Notes under the pieces: model-generated
The model's database searches: none
What the model was told of the DNA's origin: nothing
What the model saw: only the letters and a program-made list of their open reading frames with translations
Position numbers and translations under genes: made by a program
Shown: positions 53,396-63,744 of the stretch, piece by piece
How positions within the stretch are numbered: position 1 is the first letter of the stretch
How the letters are laid out: each line of letters starts with the position of its first letter
Source of the DNA: Gracilaria gracilis
Taxonomy: Eukaryota > Rhodophyta > Florideophyceae > Gracilariales > Gracilariaceae
Assembly (NCBI GenBank): GCA_030374805.1
Contig: JARGSG010000189.1
Coordinates: forward strand, 372,001-436,000
Length of the DNA: 64,000 bases
Direction: 5' to 3'

Positions 53396-53983
53396 TTACA
53401 TGTGATGATTTGAGATGGTGCTGAGTTGTTGTTTGTGGAGAATTGCGCGCTTGCGGGCGGTGTGGAGATGCATCGAGACGGAAAGTGTGGGAGTTGGTTC
53501 TTGTAAGCAAGAATGTAAATCTTCTACTCTTTTTGCCTTTGTAGGTACAGCATGGAGGTTGTGCACCTGTTTGGCATCGTTTGACCTCAAAGCCGACCTG
53601 CAGCAGAGAAACTTGGGAAGTGAAAGGCAGGCGCAGGTTACACTGTTACTTTTCATAGCAACGTCATCATAGAAGTGAATAGATGTTAATAGTAGAATAA
53701 CTTGAGATTGAAAGGCAGGTGGAGTCATACATATTTGCAATTGAGTGGAAGTTGTTTCCAACTTTTGTCGAGCTTTTCCGGTAATGACTTGAATCGGACC
53801 TTGATTTGTTAAGCTACACTGAACCACACCACATGTGCCTGGCATAGTATCCACAACGTGAGTATGTTTGCTACATAATGTTATGTCGTTTGCAATAGAG
53901 AACAGTTTGGAAAGCGTTTGTATGGCGAGTTTTTCTAAGGAACAGAGTATCTGGCAATGAAGGTAAGATAGCAACACACACAA
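53396..53983 (-). CDS. 195-codon ORF, array unit 3
   Basis: Same as 46664-47251. Confidence 0.4.
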   Translation of the reverse strand: MCVLLSYLHCQILCSLEKLAIQTLSKLFSIANDITLCSKHTHVVDTMPGTCGVVQCSLTNQGPIQVITGKARQKLETTSTQLQICMTPPAFQSQVILLLTSIHFYDDVAMKSNSVTCACLSLPKFLCCRSALRSNDAKQVHNLHAVPTKAKRVEDLHSCLQEPTPTLSVSMHLHTARKRAILHKQQLSTISNHHM

Positions 53984-53986
53984 TCG

Positions 53987-54080
53987 AACGATCTTTGGGC
54001 CACTTCAAGTGGCTGTGACATACAACACATCTCTCAGTTGATTGCATGTCACAGTCACGTGAAGTGGTCCAGAGATCGTT
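53987..54080. repeat. Foldback copy 6
   Basis: Arms 53987-54021 and 54046-54080; same variant as copies 4 and 5. Confidence 0.9.
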
Positions 54081-54364
54081 AGAATGAGCGAGTTATATCC
54101 ACATACTCATACCGTATACGGCTGACTCGTTTGTAGAGATAACTGCTACGATCAAAGAAAGATGGAGCGACGGAAGCAGTACCTCGCGGCACCGCTCCAG
54201 TCGCCCGGACCACCCACTGAACACGCCGTGAGGCGCATTCTCTAGTAGGCAGTCCAATTGGGTAACAGTGAGTCACTGTCAGTGACCACACCGCGCAAAG
54301 CGCAGCATGTGTCACAACTGGGTCCGCTGTGGGTCCGCTGTGCCATGGCAAGGCCATCAGATAC

Positions 54365-55177
54365 TCAGGCTGCCACAACCCGCTGGTAGTGCGCCTTGAG
54401 CTCCGTCACGTGGTCCAGATACGGCTGTATCCAGGACCGCAGCCGCTTGGCTGGACGGTGGTTGATGTCCTCGAGCGCAGGACGCTTCGCGGACCAGCGA
54501 CGGCTGAATGGCATGTTGTAATCGCCACACCGCCGCCGCTTAGGTGCACGCTGCTCCAGCAACGCTGAAGCGGCGCGCTTGTTCCCAGCCGCGAGCGCAG
54601 GACGCTTCACGGGGCGGCGAGGAATGAACGACATTTGATAATCGCCACACCGCTGCCGTTTGGGGGCACACTGCTCCAGCAATTCCGAAGCGGCGCGCTT
54701 GTTCCCAGTCGCGAGAGCAGGACGCTTCGCGGTACGGCGACGGCTGAACGACATTTGATGATCGCCACACCGCCGCCGTTTGGGAGCACGCTGTTCCGGC
54801 AAGGCCGAAGCTGCGCGCTTGATACCAGGCCCGCGCCAATCAAGCTCCGTGTACCACTGGTCATTGAGACGCAATTTGACGCCATCAAAATACGACTGCT
54901 CCAGAGCTGCGCCATTGACGGGCGGTTCCGGAGTGGGATAGTCGACATCCATTAGGTCGAACGCGCTCTCACTGTGGCACGGATCTTGCGCAAAGGTTTC
55001 GCCCATGACCACGTCTCTCTCTCGAGATTCCCAAGAGAGCGAAGGCACGTCCCAGAACGACATCGTGACGTCTTCCGGGTCGCACCCCCCGCGAATAGGG
55101 GCATTGGTTGGGTGAAGTAAAAGGCTGCGCGGACTGGCATCAGGTTGGAAAGAAGGTTGAAAACAACACGAACGCAT
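54365..55177 (-). CDS. NLS-repeat protein, copy f
   Basis: Intact 270 codons. Its N-terminus (QPSFQPDASPRSLLL) agrees with copy b where copies c-e differ (SRLLL), supporting it as the ancestral member of the array. Confidence 0.65.
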   Translation of the reverse strand: MRSCCFQPSFQPDASPRSLLLHPTNAPIRGGCDPEDVTMSFWDVPSLSWESRERDVVMGETFAQDPCHSESAFDLMDVDYPTPEPPVNGAALEQSYFDGVKLRLNDQWYTELDWRGPGIKRAASALPEQRAPKRRRCGDHQMSFSRRRTAKRPALATGNKRAASELLEQCAPKRQRCGDYQMSFIPRRPVKRPALAAGNKRAASALLEQRAPKRRRCGDYNMPFSRRWSAKRPALEDINHRPAKRLRSWIQPYLDHVTELKAHYQRVVAA

Positions 55178-55659
55178 TTTGGGCACGGAAAGGTAGTTTC
55201 GGCTTTCTGTCAAAGACGTACTTGCGACGAGGGAAGTCGGGAGAGGTTGTGGGGGTGTGGAAGCGGGGGTTTAGTATAGAATTGGCTGCGGCGCGGCCGC
55301 GGCGTCGGGCTGTTAATTACAACGAAGTGAGAACAGGTGAGGGAGAACTTCTTTGGTACGAATGATAATTCGAAGAGTAGGACAAGTAGAAAGTTATTTT
55401 TAGTGAGTGAGAAAGCGGTTGCTCAGTTGCACAAGTAGTCACTTTGCCGTCACGTTGCATGGAAGCATCTCACGAACCAGCACACGCTCCTTGCCAAAGT
55501 TCACGATCAATGACGCTTGCAGTCAGTGGCATCAAAGCGTTAAGTATGCCCCAACAGACCAGGTTTATGGTCTACGATGAATGAAACCTCGTTCATATAT
55601 TTTACAGAAGGGACATATATTGGTATGTAGGAAGAACACATGGGGTACGTATCTGTCCG

Positions 55660-56202
55660 GAAACATGGAAACAGGCTACGGATGGGGCTGTGAAAAGTTC
55701 AGAGAGGAGTACTACAAGTGGTAGGAAGCGTTGACGCCATGTTGCCACGCGGCGAGAATTCATGTGCTGTGCGAGAGTCGGCGCTATTTACGACGTACAC
55801 GGGGAACTCAGCGCTGCCTAAAGATGGGAACTACCGCACACGTGCGACTGAACAGCATTCACATGGTTTCGAAGACGATTGCATGGATTTGGTGTCGATG
55901 ACAGATGTATGGGTTGCAATTCATGGTATCACACAGAGGTTCCAAACGTACTATCTTGCTACAGCTGTGGCGGTACCTCACTCTCTGGTGGATGCGCCAA
56001 CAGCTGCGCGGAGTGCTCTAGGGGAGAATTGTACATGAAAAGCACCAACAGTTATGGAACATGTGCGCCCGGCATGAGATACAGACGGTATGAGTGTATG
56101 TGGTATGAATGCGGGCTTAATCATCACGTTCATCACTCGTGCTGTGCGCGCTGCTCGGAGGGAAGCTTTGCGCGTGCGGACATTTCGTCGTGCTTCTTGT
56201 GA
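55660..56202 (+). CDS. Cysteine-rich protein, best-preserved copy (possibly broken at 5' end)
   Basis: The frame at 55879-56202 (107 codons, TGA at the end) encodes a dense cysteine pattern: CNSWYH, CYSCGG, CANSCAECSRGE, GTCAPGMRY, YECMWYECG, CCARCSEGSF. Upstream, GNMETGYGWGCEKFREEYYK near 55660-55725 is the family's N-terminal block but is separated by a frame change and stop. No signal peptide is visible without the missing 5' end. The cysteine pairs are typical of secreted disulphide-rich proteins; I cannot name the family. Homologous to the decayed gene at 9100-9700 (-) and the array remnants. Confidence 0.45.
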
Positions 56203-56487
56203 GAGGCGAACAGTGTACCTGGCGGACGTTGATGACGGACATTGGAGGTCGTCCTCGTCGAACACAAATGGCACATCTGGAAAGTCTGTGATGACGAATC
56301 GGGCATCGGACGTGTCCGATTCGTCGTACCAGGTGCTGTCTGGAGTGACGTTTCGCCCCATATAACCTTTGAGGTGCATGAACGAGAAAGCATCCACGAC
56401 CTGCTTCCCGATGTTCCGTGCCACCGATTCCGACAGACCACCACTGCGTTTTGCGACAAACTGACGCCTGGATACGAAGCCTTCTTA
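56175..56487 (-). pseudogene. Kinase-like fragment with degenerate catalytic motifs
   Basis: A minus-strand frame (ATG-like start at 56424, open further upstream to about 56487) reads like the catalytic-loop region of a protein kinase: a helix IGKQVVDAFSFMHLKG, then GRNVTPDSTW where kinases have HRDLKPEN, then ARFVITDFPD where they have the DFG strand. The catalytic Asp of HRD is Asn and Gly of DFG is Pro, so it would be inactive. No N-lobe or C-terminal half was found around it. It overlaps the plus-strand Cys-rich frame. Confidence 0.4.
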
Positions 56488-56512
56488 AGATTATGTAGGC
56501 GTAGTCAGCCTC

Positions 56513-56755
56513 TCAGAAGGTGCTATCGTCGAGCTGCATGAGCCCGTAAACGTGACCTGTTTCCATAGCGTCTACTACCAACGGCTGAACGAATGGCGGC
56601 GGCGAAAGAGTCGGCCACGCCTCTCTCAATTGCTCACTAACCTGTTCAGTGACGGTGTCTGCGTGAGGATCAACACTGGGGCTTGTGGGGCTATTTCGCC
56701 AGTTTTGCGACGTTTGTAAGCGAGTCGCGTGCCCAGTCTGAAACAGAGGGCGCAT
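56513..56755 (-). pseudogene. Paralogous fragment of the gene at 57779-58246
   Basis: 80 codons aligning with the C-terminal half of 57779-58246: TGHATRLQTSQN against TEHATCLPTSQN, PHAD, VSE(Q/K)L, and LxPPPFVxPLVxDAM followed by LMQ. It lacks the Arg-rich N-terminal half. Confidence 0.45.
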
Positions 56756-57278
56756 TACAGCCGATCACAATATGTACCACGTGTTCTAGCGTGAACCTCA
56801 GCTTCTCGCTCTTGTTGATCACTGCATGCAGTCACACAGGTCTCAAAGCTGAACCACTAAATCCAAAATGTGCATGCGCCTGCGGCTGGAGGTCAACATA
56901 GGCACGGTGAACAGTTGGGAAAAAGGAGAGGCTCGCCAAAAGCGGCGCGTGTTCGTCGGTACATGAGGCGTGTGATATTGAGTTGAAACTAATGGACTGA
57001 CGCGTGAGTACTACGTAGCTGCGAACGCAATCCTCTGATAAACATGAAGCGCGCTCACGTCGGGAAAACTGTTGCTTACCCCATAGGTGTATGGTTTCTG
57101 CGTGTTTCTGTTGCACAATGGTTTCAACTTTGGCGGCGTCGGCGAAACGTTTACGATGTTGGCCGCGAAACAACATACTAAACACAAGGGCTTCACCGGC
57201 ATCGAAGAAGCTTCACTGTTGCGGTTTTGGCGACTTGGACGCTACAACTATAGCAAGATGGTGGTGGTGGTTGCATTA

Positions 57279-57303
57279 TGACGTCATAATGACGATGACG
57301 TCA
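57279..57303. promoter_or_regulatory. Two CRE-type palindromes
   Basis: TGACGTCA at 57279-57286 and 57296-57303, 17 bp apart. This is the classical CREB/bZIP recognition site. It lies between the fragment at 56.5 kb and the gene at 57.8 kb, both on the minus strand. Confidence 0.45.
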
Positions 57304-57778
57304 CGGAAGTGGATGACAAGTGACTGGCGCACTTGCAATTAACGAGAGAAACACAACTTGTCGCTGTATGTGTGTGAAACGTGTCGTCTTATCAGCTCAA
57401 AAATTCAAAACGAATTGCAAACGCACTCCGCGCTCCGCGCTTCTTGCCTCCGATCCAATCGCCGAAGCTTCGCCTCCGCATGCGCCCGCGCCGCCGCCCG
57501 TCGAATCAGACCACCGCTCAATCGACGGTGTGAAACTATCACGCCCTGAGGGCAGGCGGTAGCTGCATGTCCAACTGCACCTGGCTTGAGTCGCTCGCCG
57601 CATCGCCTTTCGCCTGCTCTTCCAACCTCTAAACAGCAGCCCATGTCCTCACCTCGCCCCACCACCCCCGTTCTCCCTCCAGGCTGGGGTGCAGCGGCAG
57701 TCGAATCTCCACCGGCGGCGGCTCCACCGATTGCGGTGCCAGGTAGATGCGCTCGGGCGGCGATGCGACAATTCGCGC

Positions 57779-58246
57779 TTACCTTTCGGCGCGCTGCATG
57801 AGCTCACAAACGTCAGCTGCCCCCATAGCATCTCTCACCAACGGCTCAACGAATGGCGGCGGCAAAAGAGTCGGCGCATGTTCCCCCAGTTTCTCACTAA
57901 CCTCTTCACCGTCAACGTCCGCGTGAGGAGCAACTCCGGCGCTTCTGGCCACAGGTCGCCGGTTCTGCGACGTCGGCAAGCAAGTCGCGTGCTCGGTCTG
58001 TGCCATCTCAGCGCTCCAGTGCACTTGGTCGCCACCGTCGGCACCAGCAGCTAGCGCATCCTGTGGCGCCGCTTCCGCTTCATTCGCCAGAGCTTCTCGT
58101 TGCCACCGGCGTCGTTTCCGAATCTGCTGTCGACGGCGGTCACACCGAAGCCTGTACTCTAGCGTGGCGACCTCAACAACATTGCGGCGCGTCGATGAGC
58201 CCGACGCTGTAGCCGGCGGCATAGGCGGCGTATGGAACGCTTCCAC
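57779..58246 (-). CDS. Unknown protein with Arg-rich basic region, probable exon
   Basis: 155-codon frame. Residues about 28-60 are strongly basic (LRCDRRRQQIRKRRRWQRE) and followed by an Ala/Glu-rich helix; a DNA-binding basic region is possible but no leucine zipper follows. C-terminal block LLPPPFVEPLVRDAM is conserved in the fragment at 56513-56755. The frame ends ...QRAER with AAAGGTAAGC at the end, a good splice donor, and another frame downstream (about 57665-57770, SPPERIYLAPQSVEPPPVE) reads like protein, so a multi-exon gene is likely. Function unknown. Confidence 0.45.
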   Translation of the reverse strand: MEAFHTPPMPPATASGSSTRRNVVEVATLEYRLRCDRRRQQIRKRRRWQREALANEAEAAPQDALAAGADGGDQVHWSAEMAQTEHATCLPTSQNRRPVARSAGVAPHADVDGEEVSEKLGEHAPTLLPPPFVEPLVRDAMGAADVCELMQRAER

Positions 58247-58785
58247 ATCGCCTTCATATACTTGGCGACGACGGCGAGCGCGCAGATCCGCACCGCTAAG
58301 CCCGGCTTCGGTAGGCGTGCTCTTGCGGCCGCGACGACGGCAGCCTGGCAGTCGGTGGCACGGACCGTGCCTCTTGCTTTAGGTTGTCGGACCCCTGTCC
58401 ATTGCCGTCAGCCGTTGGATGAAAACGCGAAGTAAGTTGAAACGGGCTCCCCGTTTGGGCTTCGTTAGTTTTCGCGGCGGCTCGACGGCGACGACGAGCA
58501 ACAAAAACCAAGAGAGGCAGCTCACATTCCTCCGCGCTGCGTTTTCAGGCGCGGGCCATGAAAGGCGGCGTAGTGGCGTTGGTGTGCGGTAAAGTGCGCG
58601 ACTGGTTCGAGTCTACTGTCACACGCTTTTCAGTGAGGGGATCAGCGTAGGTGGCGGGGTTGAATAGAAACACTAAATGTCCAGGGCGGCGTTTCCAGGA
58701 TCAGTTGAGCGGATAGAGGGTGTGGAGGTGCGCTCTGATGCGGTAAAACTCATTGGAGTTTAGGAGCAACCGAACGACTGAGGTT

Positions 58786-59010
58786 TCAAAGATGCGAGCG
58801 ATAGGCCGTGAATGCGAGAAGGGCAGGAGCTGCGCGATTCTCAAGTAGGTTGAGATGATGCTCCATCTGTAGGAGCGCCAGCGTCACCGATGGAGACGAC
58901 CGTGCAAGCGGCGGTTTCCGTTTCGGGGGCGACGATGTCGGCGGTGGTTGAAACGGCGCCTGAGGGGTGGACAACTTCATGAGCTCGTTGCATGTCCGCC
59001 AGCTGCGCAC
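58786..59010 (-). CDS. Possible exon, Pro/Ser-rich
   Basis: 74-codon frame; Pro/Ser/Lys-rich start (QPPPTSSPPKRKPP) then a helix-like LALLQMEHHLNLLE. It could be an upstream exon of the gene at 57779-58246, on the same strand. No family recognised. Confidence 0.25.
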   Translation of the reverse strand: MRSWRTCNELMKLSTPQAPFQPPPTSSPPKRKPPLARSSPSVTLALLQMEHHLNLLENRAAPALLAFTAYRSHL

Positions 59011-59021
59011 CTGAGCCGTGT

Positions 59022-60620
59022 GCGTGCGAGGCTTTTATGATTGAGCCTGAATTTGACGCGATCGAACAGGTTTAAAATCAAGAGAATGAATACCCTTGGT
59101 AATGTACATCCGTACGACAATGAAGGCCGTACGCACAGCGGTTTGAGTCCAGTGTTCGTCTCGACATGTTGTCCAATCTGGTCCCATACCTTCCGAAGGT
59201 AAGCCCTGTAGCAAGTCCAACAACGGACGATGGCAGATGATACGTATCTACAAGGCCGTCAAGCGCTCCGTAAACTTTACCGCAGCGCGATCGCTCTGGC
59301 CGCAGCCCACGGCGTCGAGCTCAGCTGGTAGGAGCGCAGGCGGCAGGTGGACGCAACGAGCGGCACACACGTGCGGCTGCACACGTGACGCATTACAGTT
59401 CGAAGAGCAGCAGCCATCAGATTCGAGCTGAGCGCATCTGATTGGTTGGCGCACTTGACAAGATCTTACGTAATGATCTGGCGAACGCCAAGCCGTCCTT
59501 TCCATGATCTCCTCCCCTGATCCGCTCCCTCATTGCCGTAACATCCACTCGCCACCGTCCCCTCTCCGTTGGCGGAGTCAGGAGGCAGGTGCATATTCGA
59601 GATGGGATTGTGTTGGACTATCACTGCTAGAGTTTCAGCTCGTGGTAAATATAGCGCACACCAGTGAATAACCTTCAAGCTTGAGAGAACACGATCGGAC
59701 GTTGCCTGCCGCTGAATGAAGCAGGTATGTACCGCGGGCACCACCGCTATGTTTTATCTCTAAGACGTTGATCACTTTTCCGCTTTTTGCCCCCAATTCC
59801 AGAGGGGGTCAGTGCGATTGCAGCGTCAGCGTCGAGGAGTACCATACTAACGCCACCGTCTTTGTGTCAAAGGTCATTTTAGGCACACAGGCCTTGAGCA
59901 ACTTTTGATGTGGCTGTGATGCAAACGAACCGTCAAAGGAACATATGCGAGTTCTACCGCTTGATTTTTGGACTGCTGTACTGATCACTATGTTGCATGG
60001 ATAAGCAGGTACATGATCTCGAAATACGTTGTTAAGATCAAGACCAAACTACTTGCACACCGCTTTCAAAGTGAAGGAGGGTTCTTTATTTCGTTGTTCC
60101 TTGACAAGTGCTGTTATTCGTTTGTTCCCTGCATTTTCTTATTCGGTTTCTCGGTCTACTCTCCGTTCCGCCTGAGTTCCACAGAACTTCACACATTGTT
60201 CGAATTTAACATAGGTCACCCGGTAAGGTGACGTATAATTCGAACAATCCATGGGGTTTATGGCGACATGCATCTGGTTGCCGTGACTGCTGTTCAAGTG
60301 CTGTACATGTAGCTCTTTTGCTCACGTCGCATACGTTCCGGGATTTCCAGCCGTCGTAGATACTCGTCTTTGTACACCATCTTCTGCCCAGCAATCGTGC
60401 TCTTTCGCAAACCACAAACCCACACCATCTTTTGACCGAAAAGAAGACGAAAACAACGTTGGCAGCTTTCTATATACTGGATAGCTTCATGGCAATAGCT
60501 ATGACAAGAATGTTAATGGGGTACGCTGCAACGCTAAGCGGGCAGGAAAACTGCGAGTGCAAAGGAGTAGTTCCACAGAATTTGGATTTTGGAGTGACCT
60601 CAAGCCACTATAGTCACAGT
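59022..60620. repeat. Segmental direct repeat, copy A
   Basis: Aligns with copy B (62155-63400) over most of its length: GCGTGCGAG-C-TT-TAT start, the paired CACGTG block (59365-59395), the CATTACAGTTCGAAGAGCAG block, the ACGTTGATCA...CCAGAG block, and the GGTACATGATCTCGAA block. Copy A has about 200 bp (60103-60308) not in B. No supported gene in it; family R sequence with LAAFYILD lies at its 3' end (60460-60510). Confidence 0.8.
60195..60248. repeat. Small perfect-arm hairpin inside an insertion
   Basis: Arms ATTGTTCGAATT (60195-60206) and AATTCGAACAAT (60237-60248), perfect over 12 bp, with an inner GTCACC/GGTGAC stem. It lies in the segment of copy A missing from copy B. Confidence 0.75.
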
Positions 60621-60649
60621 GTATCCTGGTGTTATTCTTGAAGACCCAA

Positions 60650-61041
60650 TTGAAGTTTTTCATCACGACGGCCGGTTATCGTAACCACGTCTACTAACCC
60701 AGGGCCCGCAGTCCGTCGAGCACAATGTCGCTGAGTGTTACTGATGGTAATTTGCGGCTCATGTGCCTCCACGCCCGCCAAATTACGACACCCCTACTTT
60801 CCTTCACGCTGCAATTGACCTCGCTCGTACACTTTCCCACAACTGTTCTTTCTAAGCGTTTTTGGATCCACACAACTTGCGTTAAATAGCCCAACTCCCA
60901 TCCACACGAGCATCATCAAGGTGCCGTCCAGAGCTGCCCGAAACAGTTCTACTCTACACCAAGCACATACACCAACCATCTGCCAACCATCACGTTTGCT
61001 CAATATAGCTATCAAGCACAACAGCAGCTTCCGTGTTCAAG
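60650..61041. other. Intergenic, upstream of the 244-aa ORF
   Basis: No supported gene. A minus-strand frame at 60794-61021 is open but shows no recognisable features. Confidence 0.3.
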
Positions 61042-61776
61042 ATGGCTGTATCTTGGTTTTCTTTCTCCGCATGCTTCAAGGATACTACGCCACCTGCTGA
61101 TGCTGGCATATCTGTTGTCGATGGGAAGAACATTGAACCTGAGGTGTCCAAGACTTGGAATTGGATCAGGAGTTGGTTTCCAGTTCGAAAAGCCCCAACC
61201 TTGGACAGCGAGGAAGCTCCTCTTCTCAAGCCAAGGTTTCCGGATGTCCGGCGCCAAGGCCGATCCACCCCCTATCCCGTCCGACCCAAAAAGTATCACA
61301 CCCGGGTCTCTCCAGTACAAGGGCACAACGAAGCAGCCAGACGAGGAGGAGCTCACAACCTCCCGGCACCATACGAGCCATATCAAGAATGGTGTGGCTC
61401 TTCTATCGAAGAATGCAATAGCATCTGCGCTTATGGATGTCAATACGGGGACGATTGCGAGTGGAGTGGAAGGCTTCTGGCGCCGGCCCAAACATGGAAG
61501 AACGAATGCTGCAATTCAGAAGACAGCGATTCGTTTGCGACGGCGTTGGACCACGTTGTGATGGAGAAAGCGGTTGGAACACACACCCAACTTGGAGCTA
61601 TCAACTCTAGCAGTTCAGAGATCTGGATCTCGTCTGTAACTGCAGGTGAAGAGACCGCAGGAAAGGATCCAAGGAAAGGATACGAGGTGCAGCCACTTCC
61701 ATTTACAGCGTTCAAAAAGAAAGTGAATGCATTCTGTGCCAAGGTTGGAAGAGGAAGAAAGCAACAGATGACCTAG
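61042..61776 (+). CDS. 244-aa protein of unknown function
   Basis: Intact from the ATG at 61042 to TAG. The N-terminal part is aromatic and compact (MAVSWFSFSACF, then KTWNWIRSWFPVRK), the middle is Arg/Pro-rich with several Cys (EWCGSSIEECNSICAYGCQYGDDCEW), and the C-terminus is basic (VNAFCAKVGRGRKQQ). Two further long frames overlap it (plus 61100-61561, minus 61012-61491), and the plus one also reads protein-like between residues 60 and 120, so a frameshift or an intron cannot be excluded. No family recognised, no signal peptide or membrane segment clear. Confidence 0.4.
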   Translation: MAVSWFSFSACFKDTTPPADAGISVVDGKNIEPEVSKTWNWIRSWFPVRKAPTLDSEEAPLLKPRFPDVRRQGRSTPYPVRPKKYHTRVSPVQGHNEAARRGGAHNLPAPYEPYQEWCGSSIEECNSICAYGCQYGDDCEWSGRLLAPAQTWKNECCNSEDSDSFATALDHVVMEKAVGTHTQLGAINSSSSEIWISSVTAGEETAGKDPRKGYEVQPLPFTAFKKKVNAFCAKVGRGRKQQMT

Positions 61777-62154
61777 AGTTTCGCGCTCGACATCTCCACC
61801 CCCGCTTCTGCTCCTCCCTCACCGCGCCCCCCCCTCTCCAACCCCCCTCCACTCCCCTCTCTCCCTCACGAGCCTGGCAAAAGCTACTGACCCAAGGCTT
61901 GTTTCAGCTTCACAAAACTTACGCGTTCCAACCCCACACCCAATTGTTAACGCCCACACCTCATGGTGATAGCGAGAGAACGTAGCGAACAAAAAAGAAA
62001 AAAAGAACACCCAAAGCATTTGTAAAGTGTAAACATTCTTGACGTATGTGTTGTGTTTTTCGTATGAGCGGTCTGTTCATCATAGCTTGTGTAGTTTGAA
62101 CGCAAAACGGCGTAACAATTCTTCGCCATCAACCGCCGAGACCATACTCAATGT
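61777..62154. other. Intergenic, pyrimidine-rich
   Basis: Begins with a C/T-rich tract (about 61790-61870) directly after the stop of the 244-aa ORF, then plain sequence. Nothing else seen. Confidence 0.35.
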
Positions 62155-63400
62155 CTGCGTGCGAGCCTTGTATGGTTGAGCCTGAACTTGATGCGATCGA
62201 ACTGGAATAGAATCAAGAGAATGAATAATGTACTTCCGTACGGCAATGAAGCGCATATGGCCAGCGGTTTGAGTCAAACGCTCGTCTCGACATATTTGCC
62301 ATATCCGATTTTGGCCCCCTACCTTCTGAACGTAGGCGCTGTAGCAAGTCCAACACCGGACGATGGCGGATCATCCGCATACAAGGCCGTCAAGCGCTCT
62401 GTAACTACCGTGTACCGGAGCGCGATCGCTCCGGCCGCAGCGCACAGCTCAGCAGGTGGGAGCGCAGGTGGGAGGTCGACTCAGCGAGCGGCACACACGT
62501 GCGGCTGCACACGTGACACATTACAGTTCGAAGAGCAGCAGCCATCAGATACGGGCTGGGCGCATCTGATTGGCTGGCGCATGTGACAAGATCTTACGTA
62601 TTGATCTGGCGATGACCAAGCCGCTCTCTCCCTCATCTCCCACGCCGATCCGCTTCTTCATTGCCGTATCTAGCTTACCTTGGCGGAGTCAGGAACCATG
62701 TGCATCTTCGAGATGGGATTGTGTTGGACTATCACTGCGAGTGCCCCAGCTCCTGGTAAATAGCCTGCAAGCTGGATGAAGCCGGTACTATGAACACCAA
62801 CGCTAACGTTTCATCGCTAAGACGTTGATCAATTTGCCTCTTTCTGCTCCCAGTGCCAGAGGCGGTCAGTATCGCAGCGTCAACGTCGATGAGTACCCTA
62901 CCAACACCACATTCTTTGTGTCAACGGTCATTTTAGGTACACAGGTCTTGAGATATTATTGATTTTGCTGTGATGCAAACGAGCCGTCAAAGGAACATAT
63001 ACGAGTTCTACCGCTTGATTTTGGGACTGTTATGCTGATCAATATGTTACATGGATAAGCCGGTACATGATCTCGAATACGTTGTTAAGATCGAGACCAA
63101 ACTACTTGCACACCACTTTCGAAGTGACAGATGGTTCCTATTTCATTGTTCCTTTTAAAAGTAGCTCTTTTGCTCACGTCGCATACGTTTCCGGACTTCT
63201 AGCCGTCGTACTCGTCTTGTACACCGTCTTCTTCCCAGCAATCGTTTCTATTTGCAAACCACAAACTCACCCCACCTTTTGAGCAAAAGAATATGCAAAC
63301 AATGTTGGCAGCTTTCTATGTACTGGATGGCGCCATGGTGTTGTCGAGTGTCGTCACCCACGTCGCAGCGCGCTCGCGAAGGCATGAAAATCCAAGGAAG
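62155..63400. repeat. Segmental direct repeat, copy B
   Basis: Copy of 59022-60620, about 3.13 kb downstream, more diverged by indels. Contains the conserved pair of CACGTG motifs (about 62495-62520) and a family R segment with a hydrophobic frame (SSFAHVAYVSGLLAVVLVLY) at 63155-63282, the best-preserved of the three R copies. Confidence 0.8.
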
Positions 63401-63744
63401 GCAGACTTGCCGGATCGATGATGATGATCCCTTCCGGGTTGTCTTCTCACAGGGTGAGAGACATTTATATTTGTGTGGCGCAAGGTGCGCAATTGAACTG
63501 TTGAATGAATGAAAGCTGTTGATGATGACTGAGTGTGTGTACTTGTCAGAAGAGAGTTACCTCTCTGTCTTTACTTTTATACTACTCTACGACTACTGCT
63601 ACGAAGACAAAGACAGTCTGTCTACGTCTGTGATTGCTGTTGCGGTAATCTTTTGCAAGGTGCCACCTACGCAGTTGGGCTGGCGCCTGATATGGCTACA
63701 TTTGCTCTCTTTCTAAACAAAATTATATTTTAAACCCTATATCA
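63401..63744. other. No supported gene
   Basis: Two plus-strand frames overlap here (63519-63716, 63533-63733), Leu/Tyr/Cys-rich, without family features. Confidence 0.3.

Larger units (their letters stand above)
43948..55390. repeat. Tandem array, period about 3.365 kb, 3.4 units
   Basis: Equivalent points recur at 44269, 47633, 50998 and 54365 (NLS-gene stop), 45434, 48798 and 52165 (Cys-rich remnants) and 46664, 50028 and 53396 (195-codon ORF), i.e. spacings of 3364, 3365-3368 and 3367. Units are nearly identical. The last, partial unit ends near 55390. In the 5' leader of the NLS gene the last copy (55120-55330) carries variants like the 10-kb copy (CTGCGCGG, GCGGCCGCGGCG) while the first three share other variants, so the last copy looks like the original locus and the rest arose by unequal exchange. 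Confidence 0.92.

Noticed and set aside
414-55390. CRISPR-like interpretation of the regularly spaced foldbacks
   Set aside because: Spacing is kilobases, the copies sit between genes, and this is a eukaryotic genome.
58600-58630. GGTTCGAGTCT tRNA T-arm-like word
   Set aside because: The flanking bases do not pair into a T-stem or acceptor stem.
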